NCBI GenBank assembly: GCA_964483045.1
Contig: CAYZZK010000037.1
Span: forward strand, 1 to 8,681
Reading direction: 5' to 3'
Origin: JBBTYG01 sp964483045
GTDB lineage: Bacteria; Patescibacteriota; Minisyncoccia; UBA6257; 2-01-FULL-56-20
Length of the DNA: 8,681 nucleotides
The translations under genes were made by a program, and so were the position numbers. Each line of letters starts with the position of its first letter. Position 1 is the first letter of the stretch. Positions 1 through 6,717 of the stretch are shown piece after piece. The notes below the pieces were generated by a model that was not told the origin of the DNA, ran no database searches, and saw only the letters and a list, made by a program, of their open reading frames with translations.

Positions 1-87
1 CGAAAGCTGCCCAAAGATATTAAGGAACCTACTATCCGGCGCATTGATCCGGCGCAAGGAACAATGCTTATTTTACCATCGACATAA
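1..87 (+). CDS. C-terminal end of an unidentified protein, cut by the left window edge
   Basis: Frame 1 is open from the first base and ends at TAA (85-87), giving 28 residues that finish in GTMLILPST. The other two plus frames contain stops or look random over the first 50 bases, and the composition (LPKDIKEP, then IRRIDPAQ) reads like real protein. From memory the segment LPxDIKEPxIRRIDP resembles the porter-domain stretch of RND efflux permeases. If so, the gene would stop about 900 residues early and be a remnant, because that segment normally lies near residue 100. The similarity is short and uncertain. It could equally be the genuine C-terminus of another protein. Confidence 0.4.
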   Translation, partial: RKLPKDIKEPTIRRIDPAQGTMLILPST

Positions 88-128
88 GTATAGCAAAACC
101 CTCTTTCGTCAATCGTTTTCGCGGCTAT

Positions 129-158
129 TTGACATGGTCTTATAAAAAAGTGCATGAT
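129..158 (+). promoter_or_regulatory. Possible sigma70-type promoter for the 239-835 gene
   Basis: A perfect TTGACA lies at 129-134 and CATGAT (4 of 6 matches to TATAAT) at 153-158, with an 18-nt spacer. Transcription would start near 165 and give a leader of about 75 nt. The rest of 88-238 shows nothing convincing: short open stretches in two frames have no plausible start. Confidence 0.3.
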
Positions 159-238
159 CTTCGGAGCTCTTCACATTGCACTATGCTTTTTGTATCGGAG
201 GGTCCAACCAGCGTCTTTGACGCACAACCAAAGGAAAT

Positions 239-835
239 ATGACTGCAGCTGCATCCATAGCCGCCACCGCACTTCTCACTCGGCACGAACTCTTCGACTA
301 CCAAATCGAGGAGCTCAAAGCCAGAAATCTCGCCGCTTACATCGATGCGGATCCGTTTCGAAATAAGATACCCGGCAGAGGATCATTCCTTTTTGTCCCG
401 CCGCCTCAAATTGAACCCGATCTCAATGCTCTCATGGGAATGGTAGAGCTCGATGGCAAACGGGGCGCGAGCTATTTCAGCGCCAGCATGCTCGTAAACA
501 TGAATGTGCCTTCCACCGCTTCGCTGCTTACGGGCGTGCAAAGAGGCGCGGGACGGCTGGATACGAGGCCTTCGGTTTCTCGGATGAATATCCTAAACGA
601 AGGCAAGCATCCGTACACGGTTTGGAGGATGATCACGTACGCGATTCTCTTTCCATGGATACTAAAGGAGCTGAACCACTTTGATCTCGTCGGCTCGCGG
701 GTGGACGACAAAAAAGGCAGCCACTTCCCATACATGTTTTTGAGCGGCGGCCGGCCGGTGCTCAATTACGACCACGACGATGATCCGTATCCCCAGGGAG
801 GAGCGCCTTCCTGCGAGAGCGTGCTTGTGCCCTAA
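239..835 (+). CDS. Conserved-looking protein of unknown function, possibly DUF5701-like
   Basis: This 198-residue protein has no recognised catalytic motif, signal peptide or clear membrane span, although residues 132-142 (around ITYAILFPW) are hydrophobic. The start ATG is preceded by AAAGGAA, a weak Shine-Dalgarno match only about 3 nt away. It is the only gene here with any such site. The layout seems to match my memory of DUF5701 proteins: an N-terminal FDYQIEEL segment, a central PFLFV-like strand (SFLFVPP), then DTRPS, a GKHPYTVW-type segment, DLVGSR, and an LSGGRPVL segment followed by an Asp-rich run and a GAPSCES end. DUF5701 has no assigned biochemical role. The gene is on the strand opposite to the rest of the window and is closed by the hairpin at 877-905, so it is an independent unit. 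Its C-terminus (GAPSCESVLVP) appears complete. That the gene is real is fairly sure; the family name is a guess. Confidence 0.72.
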   Translation: MTAAASIAATALLTRHELFDYQIEELKARNLAAYIDADPFRNKIPGRGSFLFVPPPQIEPDLNALMGMVELDGKRGASYFSASMLVNMNVPSTASLLTGVQRGAGRLDTRPSVSRMNILNEGKHPYTVWRMITYAILFPWILKELNHFDLVGSRVDDKKGSHFPYMFLSGGRPVLNYDHDDDPYPQGGAPSCESVLVP

Positions 836-876
836 TCGACGCTTTCAAAATTGCCCTCAAGCCAGGCAAAAACAAA

Positions 877-905
877 AAGAGGACGGCCAATAAAGCCGTC
901 CTTTT
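877..905. terminator. Bidirectional intrinsic terminator between convergent genes
   Basis: The arms 877-887 and 895-905 pair over 11 bp with one G-T pair (core GGACGGC / GCCGTCC) around a 7-nt loop. The right side continues as a T-rich run (TTTTGCTTTT) and the left side is preceded by an A-rich run (AAAAACAAAAA), which becomes the U-tract for minus-strand transcripts. It lies 41 nt past the stop of the plus-strand gene and 20 nt past the stop of the minus-strand nuclease, so one hairpin can end both transcripts. Confidence 0.85.
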
Positions 906-925
906 GCTTTTCTCGAATGTCTTTT

Positions 926-1693
926 CTATAAATATCCCACTTTCTTCAGCCAAAATTCGTTTTCCCACTCCCATAATTTCTTCGCGCCGAGAAATGCTTC
1001 AAAATCGTTCTGCCAGTAGGGAAATTCCTTGATTTCAAGATCGCCTTTCACTTCCGACCACTCATGTTCACAGTTTTTGGAACTTCCGTTGCTCCAATTC
1101 GTCTTGATTTTTTCCCGGCCACCCTTTGTGCGTTTTTTGGCCCCGCAGAGATTGCAAACTTGGGTCTGGTCAATTTTTAAAATCCAGCGCGTCTGGAGGT
1201 TATGGAATTGATCCTTCAGGGCATCCATATACGCGGAAGTTTGGAGATTGTAGTCGCGATAGATCGCCTGCGATGTTTTGATATCCAAAACGCCGAATTT
1301 CCCGCCGATTAAAGCGAGCGCGTCGACCGTGCCCGCATAACGATGATCATATGATACAACGCGGCGCTCCACGAGCTCCGGCGTCACCTGAATATTATTC
1401 TTTTCATAAAAATTCATAAATGCGGTTATTGCCGGCGCGACAGAGGTGGGAATCTCCGGGTTTTTCCCAAGAAGTATGCCTTCAATTGTTTCGTGAATCA
1501 GCGTCCCTTCTTCGGCGGATTTTTCAGTAATTGCTTGCGCTGCTTTAAAGTTCGCCGCTTCCGCGTAAAAATACATCAGCGCCGGCTTCGCTTTAATCGA
1601 GACGATCTTCGTGACGCGCGGATACCAAGCGCCGTCTATTGTATAACCGCTCGCTTCTTTGAACGCTTCGCCGTCTTTGTAATTGTCAAACAT
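926..1693 (-). CDS. PD-(D/E)XK (RecB/Cas4-like) nuclease with an inserted zinc finger
   Basis: This 255-residue protein carries the ordered motifs of the RecB-like PD-(D/E)XK nuclease fold: His67 in GTLIHETIEG, Glu110 in LVERRVVS, Asp124 in AGTVDALA, the metal-binding D137-I-K139 in VLDIKTS, and Q151-x3-Y155 in LQTSAY. All expected catalytic residues are present, so it should be an active metal-dependent DNA exo- or endonuclease. It has no helicase domain and no AddB/RecB partner nearby. Between the strand RWILKIDQ (about 169-176) and the resuming fold at LEIKEFPYW (about 219-227) sits a 40-residue insert with C180-x2-C183 and C208-x-H210, which looks like a Zn knuckle. A Cas4-type Fe-S cluster is unlikely because the Cys positions differ. 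It starts 23 nt after the murC stop, with an AT-rich leader and no Shine-Dalgarno, so it is probably translated from the murC transcript. It could act in repair, or be phage-derived; the context does not decide. Confidence 0.8.
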   Translation of the reverse strand: MFDNYKDGEAFKEASGYTIDGAWYPRVTKIVSIKAKPALMYFYAEAANFKAAQAITEKSAEEGTLIHETIEGILLGKNPEIPTSVAPAITAFMNFYEKNNIQVTPELVERRVVSYDHRYAGTVDALALIGGKFGVLDIKTSQAIYRDYNLQTSAYMDALKDQFHNLQTRWILKIDQTQVCNLCGAKKRTKGGREKIKTNWSNGSSKNCEHEWSEVKGDLEIKEFPYWQNDFEAFLGAKKLWEWENEFWLKKVGYL

Positions 1694-1716
1694 AAAAAAT
1701 AAATTTTGATTAAAAA

Positions 1717-3156
1717 TTATTTATGGGTTAGTAGTCTATCAGTATAGTTTACTATAGTTCCGGCGCCCATCATCACAATGACCGCGGGTCTCATCCTCGG
1801 AAGAGGGGAGCCGGGAGGCGTTCCGCAGGTGGGTGGAACCGTAGTTATGGTTGTAAGTGCATTTTTAAGATTGTCTAAATCGGCGAGGTAGAATATCGGT
1901 TTTCCGGGATATTTTTTTTGCATCGTTTTGGCGAGCATCTGAGGACTGAATCTTAAGCTGATTTTTTCGTCACGCCCGGGGACTTTATAGAGGGGAGTAA
2001 TAACGACCGTGTCTGCAAGGTCAAAAGCGCGGACGAATTCATTAAAAAGTAAATGCAGGCGCTTACCCTGGTGGGGCTGGAAAACACAAATTAAATTATG
2101 TTTCGGAAATTTTTCCTTGAATCCTTGAAGTGTGGCGGCGATTTCGGTTGGGTGATGGGCGTAATCATCATAGACGGGCGCGGAACGTATGGCACGGGGC
2201 CCATGACCAATTATGCGAGGATTAAATAGTCCTCTATATTCAAACCGCCGCCAGGAGCCGCGATAGGCAGCGATAGCAGAGAGAATTGTTTTTTCGGGAA
2301 CGTTAAGAGAGCGGGCGAGGGCATATGCTCCAGTTGCGTTTGAAACATTGTGCTCTCCAGGGATGCGGATGACTTTTTTGATTTTTTTTGCCGACGGATT
2401 TTTGAGCGAATACCACAGAATTTTTATATTATTTTCGCGAGCGATGTTTGCAATTTTTGATTTAAGCGAGAATAAGTTATTATCGTCACGATTTAAAATT
2501 ACCGCGCCGCCGCTTTTTGCCCGCGCGATAAATTGCAGGAATGCTTTTTTTGCGCCCGAGAGAGTTTTGTACGTATCGAGATGTTCCCGATCTATGTTTG
2601 TAATTACTTCGTAAGCGGGGGAGTAGCGCAAAAACGCCCGATCAAAATCGTCCGCTTCGAGAACTAAATATGGTTTTTTTCCAATGCGGATATTTTTTCC
2701 GCCGAATTCTTTGAGGTTCGTGCCGACGAAAACCGTTGGATCGAGCTTTGCGCGCGCGAGAATCAAACCGATAAGCGCAGTGGTCGTGCTTTTGCCGTGC
2801 GCGCCGGTGATCGCGATCGTTTTATATTGCCGCGTAAGCTCACCGAGCGCCTCCGCTAGGGGAATGGCCGGGATGCCGCGAGCTCTCGCGGCCGCGAGCT
2901 CTGGGTTGTTTGGCTCGATCGCGCGATTAAAAATGATCTGGCCAACATCCCTTTTTATGTTTTCCTGTTTATGTCCGATTACCACTTTCATGCCTTCGTT
3001 TTGGAGTTTGTCGGAGAGAGCACTTTTTGCGATGTCTGAACCGGAAACGGATACTCCTTGCGCCTTAGAGTAGCGCGCGAGGGCGCTCATACTGATTCCA
3101 CCGATACCAACAAAGTGAATTTTATTTTTACCCGGCATTTTAAAAAAAGTGACCAT
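1717..3156 (-). CDS. murC: UDP-N-acetylmuramate--L-alanine ligase
   Basis: MurC is the ATP-dependent cytoplasmic ligase that joins L-alanine to UDP-MurNAc, the first step of the peptidoglycan stem peptide. The 479 residues show the full Mur-ligase layout. An N-terminal Rossmann domain carries HFVGIGGISMS (14-24). The ATPase domain has the P-loop ITGAHGKSTTT (116-126), the EADDFDRAF segment (167-175) and NIDREHLDTY (187-196). The C-terminal domain has GEHNVSNATGAYAL (267-280), VYDDYAHHPTEI (328-339), FQPHQGKR (359-366) and MGAGTI (463-468). Length is close to the usual 450-490. The start is uncertain: Met7 (3136-3138) would give the more typical MPGKNKIHFVG end, and neither site has a Shine-Dalgarno. 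Two short segments, residues about 312-326 and 439-456, look like extra insertions relative to the family. It appears to have its own promoter in the upstream gap and to lead a two-gene unit with the nuclease. The assignment itself is secure. Confidence 0.97.
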   Translation of the reverse strand: MVTFFKMPGKNKIHFVGIGGISMSALARYSKAQGVSVSGSDIAKSALSDKLQNEGMKVVIGHKQENIKRDVGQIIFNRAIEPNNPELAAARARGIPAIPLAEALGELTRQYKTIAITGAHGKSTTTALIGLILARAKLDPTVFVGTNLKEFGGKNIRIGKKPYLVLEADDFDRAFLRYSPAYEVITNIDREHLDTYKTLSGAKKAFLQFIARAKSGGAVILNRDDNNLFSLKSKIANIARENNIKILWYSLKNPSAKKIKKVIRIPGEHNVSNATGAYALARSLNVPEKTILSAIAAYRGSWRRFEYRGLFNPRIIGHGPRAIRSAPVYDDYAHHPTEIAATLQGFKEKFPKHNLICVFQPHQGKRLHLLFNEFVRAFDLADTVVITPLYKVPGRDEKISLRFSPQMLAKTMQKKYPGKPIFYLADLDNLKNALTTITTVPPTCGTPPGSPLPRMRPAVIVMMGAGTIVNYTDRLLTHK

Positions 3157-3184
3157 AGCACCCGCATTGATGCCATGGTCGTTT

Positions 3185-3231
3185 TAACTAGTTCCGCTCC
3201 TGTTAATGCGGAGTAGGATTGGAACACGTTA
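3185..3231 (-). promoter_or_regulatory. Predicted leader hairpin at the 5' end of the murC transcript
   Basis: Three nested complementary blocks pair: TAAC (3185-3188) with GTTA (3228-3231), GTTCC (3191-3195) with GGAAC (3221-3225), and CTCC (3197-3200) with GGAG (3210-3213), separated by small internal loops. The structure begins almost exactly at the start site expected from the promoter at 3237-3245. It lacks a following U-tract, so it is not a terminator. A role in mRNA stability or murC control is possible. I do not recognise a known riboswitch. Confidence 0.4.
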
Positions 3232-3236
3232 GCTGT

Positions 3237-3245
3237 ATAATAGCA
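3237..3245 (-). promoter_or_regulatory. Extended -10 promoter for murC
   Basis: On the minus strand these bases read TGCTATTAT, a match to the extended -10 element TGnTATAAT with one mismatch. No good -35 is visible at 3260-3265, which is acceptable for an extended -10 promoter. Transcription would begin near 3230, giving a murC leader of about 75 nt. Confidence 0.45.
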
Positions 3246-3295
3246 GACGCGTGCATTAAGCGCTAGGGAAGCGCGTATCGCTAAATAATTACATC

Positions 3296-3321
3296 TGTCG
3301 CAAAATGAAGGTTTTACGACA
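3296..3321. other. Stem-loop in the gap between the methyltransferase gene and murC
   Basis: TGTCG (3296-3300) pairs with CGACA (3317-3321) and AAAA (3302-3305) with TTTT (3312-3315), with one mismatch and a 6-nt loop. A run of seven T lies at 3331-3337 on the plus strand, so it is shaped more like a plus-strand terminator, yet no plus-strand gene precedes it. On the minus strand there is no U-tract after it. It may reduce read-through from the upstream operon. The remaining parts of 3157-3389 hold the murC promoter and leader and no convincing gene. Confidence 0.3.
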
Positions 3322-3389
3322 CATAGTTAATTTTTTTCTATACACCCCGAACCAACCCCTTTCGAAAGACCATCTTCTGCTTCTCTATC

Positions 3390-4178
3390 TTAAACTGATT
3401 GCTTATCTATCTCCAGTAGTTTCTTCTTCCCCAAATCTCTTATGTTTGGCCTCTTGATTCCAATCTCATTCTCCCAAAATGCTTCATCGCTTAAAAGCTC
3501 TATAATAAGCGGCAAATGTCCGTCCTGGGAAAATATCCGTCCGGCGGGCACAAGCAGCGGATAAAGGCATTTTAAGCACGTTTTGGTTGATGATTGGAGG
3601 TCTACGTCCACATATGCCACTCCAACGGGCTCTTTAAAGCCCGCCATAGTGCTTTCGAACCATCCTTTTATAAACTCGCAGGTGCCGATGTCGCCAAATT
3701 TGGATACCGTGGCCCTAACTTCATCAAGCGAGCCCGTATAATCGCCTTTATTGAAGTATGCCGCCCCACCGAAAATATTTTTCCCGTGCTGCTCCTGATT
3801 TTCGGGAATACCCTCGAATGAATCAAAAACGTATAGTTTCTTGCCCGCGAGACGCGCCACCAGACTCAATTTCGCCGTACTGCCGCCCTTATAGGATCCT
3901 GCTTCCACTATCACAGATTTTTCTGACTGATTAAGTGAAAGTATGGCTGACGCCACCCGAATCATTTCGCCCTCGTCGTGGGGGCATTCTATCGAATACG
4001 ATATTCGGTAAAATTTCAAAATAAGACCGAGCCGTTGGGGCACGGTTGTGCTTATTCGCGTTGGGTGGGTCAAAAATAAAATTATAGCCGGAAAATCTTC
4101 CGGCAGCGAGCGAAGTTTACGATACAAATATAAAATCGGCCATGGCGTTACTTTCTTAAGAGATGATCTAATAGTCAT
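3390..4178 (-). CDS. TylF/MycF-family SAM-dependent O-methyltransferase-like protein
   Basis: This 262-residue protein has a class I SAM methyltransferase fold of the macrocin O-methyltransferase (TylF) type. Visible landmarks are the SAM-binding motif VIVEAGSYKGGST (89-101), the acidic second strand YVFDSFEGIP (116-125), GDYTGSLDEV (145-154), FIKGWFEST (169-177), the metal-binding-type AYVDVDLQSSTK (188-199) with Asp191 and Asp193, and SQDGH (217-221). In characterised members the enzyme is Mg-dependent and methylates sugar hydroxyls of antibiotics. In genomes like this one, homologs more plausibly act on cell-surface glycans, but that is inference. The first 60 residues are basic and partly hydrophobic (PAIILFLTH, 30-38) and may contact the membrane. 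It starts 48 nt after the ligase stop with an AT-rich leader and no Shine-Dalgarno. It may be the last gene of the upstream operon. The family call is fairly sure and the substrate unknown. Confidence 0.85.
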   Translation of the reverse strand: MTIRSSLKKVTPWPILYLYRKLRSLPEDFPAIILFLTHPTRISTTVPQRLGLILKFYRISYSIECPHDEGEMIRVASAILSLNQSEKSVIVEAGSYKGGSTAKLSLVARLAGKKLYVFDSFEGIPENQEQHGKNIFGGAAYFNKGDYTGSLDEVRATVSKFGDIGTCEFIKGWFESTMAGFKEPVGVAYVDVDLQSSTKTCLKCLYPLLVPAGRIFSQDGHLPLIIELLSDEAFWENEIGIKRPNIRDLGKKKLLEIDKQSV

Positions 4179-4226
4179 TAAATTTAAGTGCTTCGAGTGC
4201 GTTTTAGTTAATTCAGCTGTTGCATG

Positions 4227-4916
4227 TTAAAAGTTATAAGTTCCGGTTATTGGTCTTACGATTATAAATGGCGTCATTTCGTCGTCCTGTCCCATTGGGT
4301 TGTCTAAAAGCACAAGTCGGGCTGTTTTTTTGTCCACCGGAACTCCCCTGCTCATAGAAATAATTTCGACGTTAATATTGTTGCCATCTATGATCGCGGC
4401 CGGAATTCCGAGAACATTTTCAATTTCCTGGCATACTTTTTCGGGCTCTCTGGGCGGGAGCGCAGCATACTCATTATAGGGATACATCGAATCGGGATTA
4501 AAGCCGTCGATTTCCGATATCCGATGCCCTGCAACGTGCCAGAAAAGTCCCTTAACGCCGAAGATTTTTCCGACCCCTCCGACTATCACAGCGAGCAGCA
4601 TCCGCGGTGTGCCCACAAGCTCCACCGCAAGCTGCATTTTCTCCGGCAACGAAAAGCCGATATCGTTCGGATATTTTTTAACGCCTTTGACGATGAGTTT
4701 TGCGAGCCAACTGGCCTTCACGCTTGAGATGTGTCGCACATTATTCTGGCATACTGAAACCACTTTTTCCGAAATTGCTACCCAGTCCCCTTTTTGGACT
4801 TTTGGGACAACGTATTGACCCATGACGGCGGCCAGACTTTCGCCGAATTGAATGAGATGAGTTTTTACCGGAATCCGCTCGTATTTTTTATTTTCAATAG
4901 CAATAACTTTTTCCAT
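4227..4916 (-). CDS. Coenzyme F420-0:L-glutamate ligase (CofE)-like protein
   Basis: The 229 residues resemble the F420_ligase family, whose founding member CofE adds glutamate to the carboxyl group of coenzyme F420-0 using GTP. Recognisable parts are the early PVKTHLI strand (16-22), KGDWVAISEKVVS (42-54, the CofE GD-x5-EKVVS region), the Gly-rich AVIVGGVGKIFG segment (109-120), the IPAAIIDGNNINVEI strand-turn (171-185), and the C-terminal NPMGQDDEMTPFIIVRP (206-222). It is a little shorter than typical CofE (about 245-260). No F420 biosynthesis gene (CofC, CofD, CofG/H) or F420-dependent enzyme is in the window, so its substrate may not be F420. The start lies only 6 nt after the stop of the 597-residue zinc-ribbon gene, which implies co-transcription and coupled translation. 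There is no Shine-Dalgarno. The family is probable; the reaction is unproven. Confidence 0.8.
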   Translation of the reverse strand: MEKVIAIENKKYERIPVKTHLIQFGESLAAVMGQYVVPKVQKGDWVAISEKVVSVCQNNVRHISSVKASWLAKLIVKGVKKYPNDIGFSLPEKMQLAVELVGTPRMLLAVIVGGVGKIFGVKGLFWHVAGHRISEIDGFNPDSMYPYNEYAALPPREPEKVCQEIENVLGIPAAIIDGNNINVEIISMSRGVPVDKKTARLVLLDNPMGQDDEMTPFIIVRPITGTYNF

Positions 4917-4922
4917 AAAATT

Positions 4923-6716
4923 TTATACAACTTCGGCATTGTAACACTGTTCACAATATATTATTTCTGCGCGGTCGGGCGAATATGTGGTTTCAAATGT
5001 GTTTGGGCACTGCGCATCTCCGTGAAAATGCGGGGCGCCATTGCGATAGTCCCCTTTCTTGTTTGTTTTGCCGAGGCACGCGCACGTTCCTTTATACAGT
5101 TTCGGCTTATTTCTCCAGCTGATGCGTTCGAAGTGGCGGCAGTGGAAACATGTGCGTGGAAGCGGCACATTCACTTGGCGGTAAAATTGCAGTTCCTGCG
5201 GAATGATTTTAAATGCAGTCGCGCAATTCGATTCGCAATCATATGGATGCGATTTATTTTCTTCATGCTCGCATTGGATAACTTCTTTCAAAATATCGTC
5301 TCCCGCGTCCCCTATTGTGTCTGGCAATGTTTTCGAAGTCTTGGTTATTTCATATGCCTTTTTTTCCGGATCATGCCAATTCCAGCCGAACTTTTCCGCC
5401 TCCTCTTTCGTGATCGGAAAATATTCCTGGCCTTGTGTAGTATTGTAGCCAAACGGGCTTATCTCAGGCGGGAAAAATTCTCCGTATTTATAAACGTGGC
5501 CCTTGGCGTCGACATGGGGCATGTCGTTCATGTGCTTTATGATCTTCGGAACCAGTTCGTTATATTCTTCTTTTGAATATTCTTTATTTAAAATACAATA
5601 ATTTTTTCCGCGCACGCCTACGCAGCCGAACAAATTATTACTGCTTTTGCAGTTGGTGGAGTAGTGAGAATTCGTAATAGCGAAAACATCGAAACAGAAA
5701 AGTGCTCGAGAAATATTTTCTCCCGAGCAGATCATTTCGTAACATAATTCTATGTTTACTCCTGAGGACGTTACATCTATGCAGTCTTTTATTGGACTAT
5801 ATATAATACTCTGACAGTGAGCGCAGTTTTGCGTGTCGTCAGAAAAAAAGCAATTTCGCAATTCGGTTACGTTAAAAAGATAATCCCCCGTGCATCCTTT
5901 TGCTTGTACGCTGTGCTGGAATTTCACAGGGTATTTTAGCCATAATGTTTCTGTTTTCTTTCGCGCGTTCTGGATTCCCGTCCACGAATCCAGATTCATT
6001 TCTTTAAGTTTTTTATTGTACTCCTCTTTTGTATAGGGTTTGTTGAAAATATAATAGGATTTATTTCTCAGGCCGGTACAGCCGAAACAGTTGGTGCATC
6101 CGACGCAGTCCTGGCTGAACCACATTTCGCTGCACGAGGTGCAATTACGCGAGAAAAGAACTTTATATGAATGACTGGTGTTTATGGAGTAGTAACACAG
6201 TTCGCAGTATTTACAGTTAATGACATCGAAGCATTGCTTGCTACGCTGGAGTGTGACGTTGTAAGCGCTGTCTTCTGCAAATCCTCCATCAAAGCATAGG
6301 TAGCAATTTTTTGACCATGCGGTGGCGCTGTATTCGCTATTAATTGAGTCCATCGATGTCGTCATTCCCCAGGGGACGGTGTTGTATAAGTCTCTTATCT
6401 GTTCGAAGAATGGTCGGGAAAAATCATACTCTCGGCCGTATTGCATCGGGTCCCACTCATCACTTAGCCAATATTTAAGGTCGTATACCGGCATTGGTGC
6501 CTCTGGTGGCATGGTGGTAAAAATCTTTTTGCCGGTGGCATCGCATGTTCGAGGATAGAGATGCGTCATATTCCGAAATGCCATTCGCCGCATGGCTCGG
6601 CAGCACCAGCACCATGTTGGCGACGGGACGCTAATCTTTTTATAGAAATCAAAATCCGCTGGTTCAATGGTGAAATTCTGCTTACAGTTTTGGCAGGTGC
6701 GGGTTTCGGAATTCAT
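4923..6716 (-). CDS. Cys-rich multi-zinc-ribbon protein, paralog 2 (597 aa)
   Basis: I place the start at the ATG at 6714-6716, one base after the stop of the upstream paralog (TAA-C-ATG). The frame stays open a further 90 codons upstream, but that stretch overlaps the paralog's end and has no zinc-ribbon character. The chosen start gives MNSETRTCQNC, matching the paralog's MNIETKICKWC. Domains in order: an N-terminal zinc ribbon (C8, C11, C36, C39) with FYKKISVPSP and RNM-LYPRTCD; a WDPMQYG segment (89-95); two Cys-rich modules rich in CxxC pairs (about 138-240 and 275-396), each ending in FGC, NKxY[ST]KEEY; then a second ribbon (C482, C498, C523, C526) and a final Cys set (C545, C547, C570, C588, C591) ending in YCEQCYNAEVV. 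There is no signal peptide or membrane span. It probably binds several zinc ions in the cytoplasm. The function is unknown. It has no Shine-Dalgarno and is translated directly behind its paralog. Confidence 0.9.
   Translation of the reverse strand: MNSETRTCQNCKQNFTIEPADFDFYKKISVPSPTWCWCCRAMRRMAFRNMTHLYPRTCDATGKKIFTTMPPEAPMPVYDLKYWLSDEWDPMQYGREYDFSRPFFEQIRDLYNTVPWGMTTSMDSINSEYSATAWSKNCYLCFDGGFAEDSAYNVTLQRSKQCFDVINCKYCELCYYSINTSHSYKVLFSRNCTSCSEMWFSQDCVGCTNCFGCTGLRNKSYYIFNKPYTKEEYNKKLKEMNLDSWTGIQNARKKTETLWLKYPVKFQHSVQAKGCTGDYLFNVTELRNCFFSDDTQNCAHCQSIIYSPIKDCIDVTSSGVNIELCYEMICSGENISRALFCFDVFAITNSHYSTNCKSSNNLFGCVGVRGKNYCILNKEYSKEEYNELVPKIIKHMNDMPHVDAKGHVYKYGEFFPPEISPFGYNTTQGQEYFPITKEEAEKFGWNWHDPEKKAYEITKTSKTLPDTIGDAGDDILKEVIQCEHEENKSHPYDCESNCATAFKIIPQELQFYRQVNVPLPRTCFHCRHFERISWRNKPKLYKGTCACLGKTNKKGDYRNGAPHFHGDAQCPNTFETTYSPDRAEIIYCEQCYNAEVV
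5529..6095 (-). repeat. Two copies of an FGC / SKEEY protein module inside paralog 2
   Basis: Residues 208-240 (TNCFGCTGLRNK then IFNKPYTKEEYNKKL) and 360-396 (NNLFGCVGVRGK then ILNKEYSKEEYNELV) are homologous and lie about 152 residues apart. The Cys-rich stretches before each copy also look related. This supports an internal duplication of a unit of about 150 residues. The identity is at protein level; DNA has diverged. Confidence 0.8.
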
Positions 6717-6717
6717 G

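Noticed and set aside
48..242. Open plus frame ending in an ATGA overlap with the 239 start
   Set aside because: It has no good start codon or protein-like features. The ATGA overlap is probably chance.
154..366. 70-residue plus-strand open frame overlapping the start of the 239-835 gene
   Set aside because: Low-complexity Arg/His/Ser-rich translation, no ribosome-binding site, and it overlaps a more convincing gene in another frame.
926..1693. Cas4 of a CRISPR system
   Set aside because: It shares the PD-(D/E)XK fold but lacks the four-Cys Fe-S arrangement, and no cas gene or array is nearby.
2348..3073. Plus-strand open frames inside murC
   Set aside because: Antisense shadows of a confidently identified essential gene.
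3359..3368. Perfect 10-bp palindrome CTTTCGAAAG
   Set aside because: It is too short to form a useful hairpin and has no matching copy or gene context to support an operator.
4227..4916. A working coenzyme F420 pathway
   Set aside because: Only the ligase-like gene is present. No other F420 biosynthetic or F420-dependent gene was found in the window, so naming it cofE would overstate the evidence.
4961..5170. Minus-strand frame inside the zinc-ribbon gene
   Set aside because: It is a second reading frame of a region whose primary frame aligns with two paralogs.
4794..5576. 260-residue plus-strand open frame
   Set aside because: It is antisense to the well-supported zinc-ribbon gene and lacks known motifs. 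Its Phe/Cys/Ala-rich composition is what the complement of Cys- and Lys-rich codons produces.
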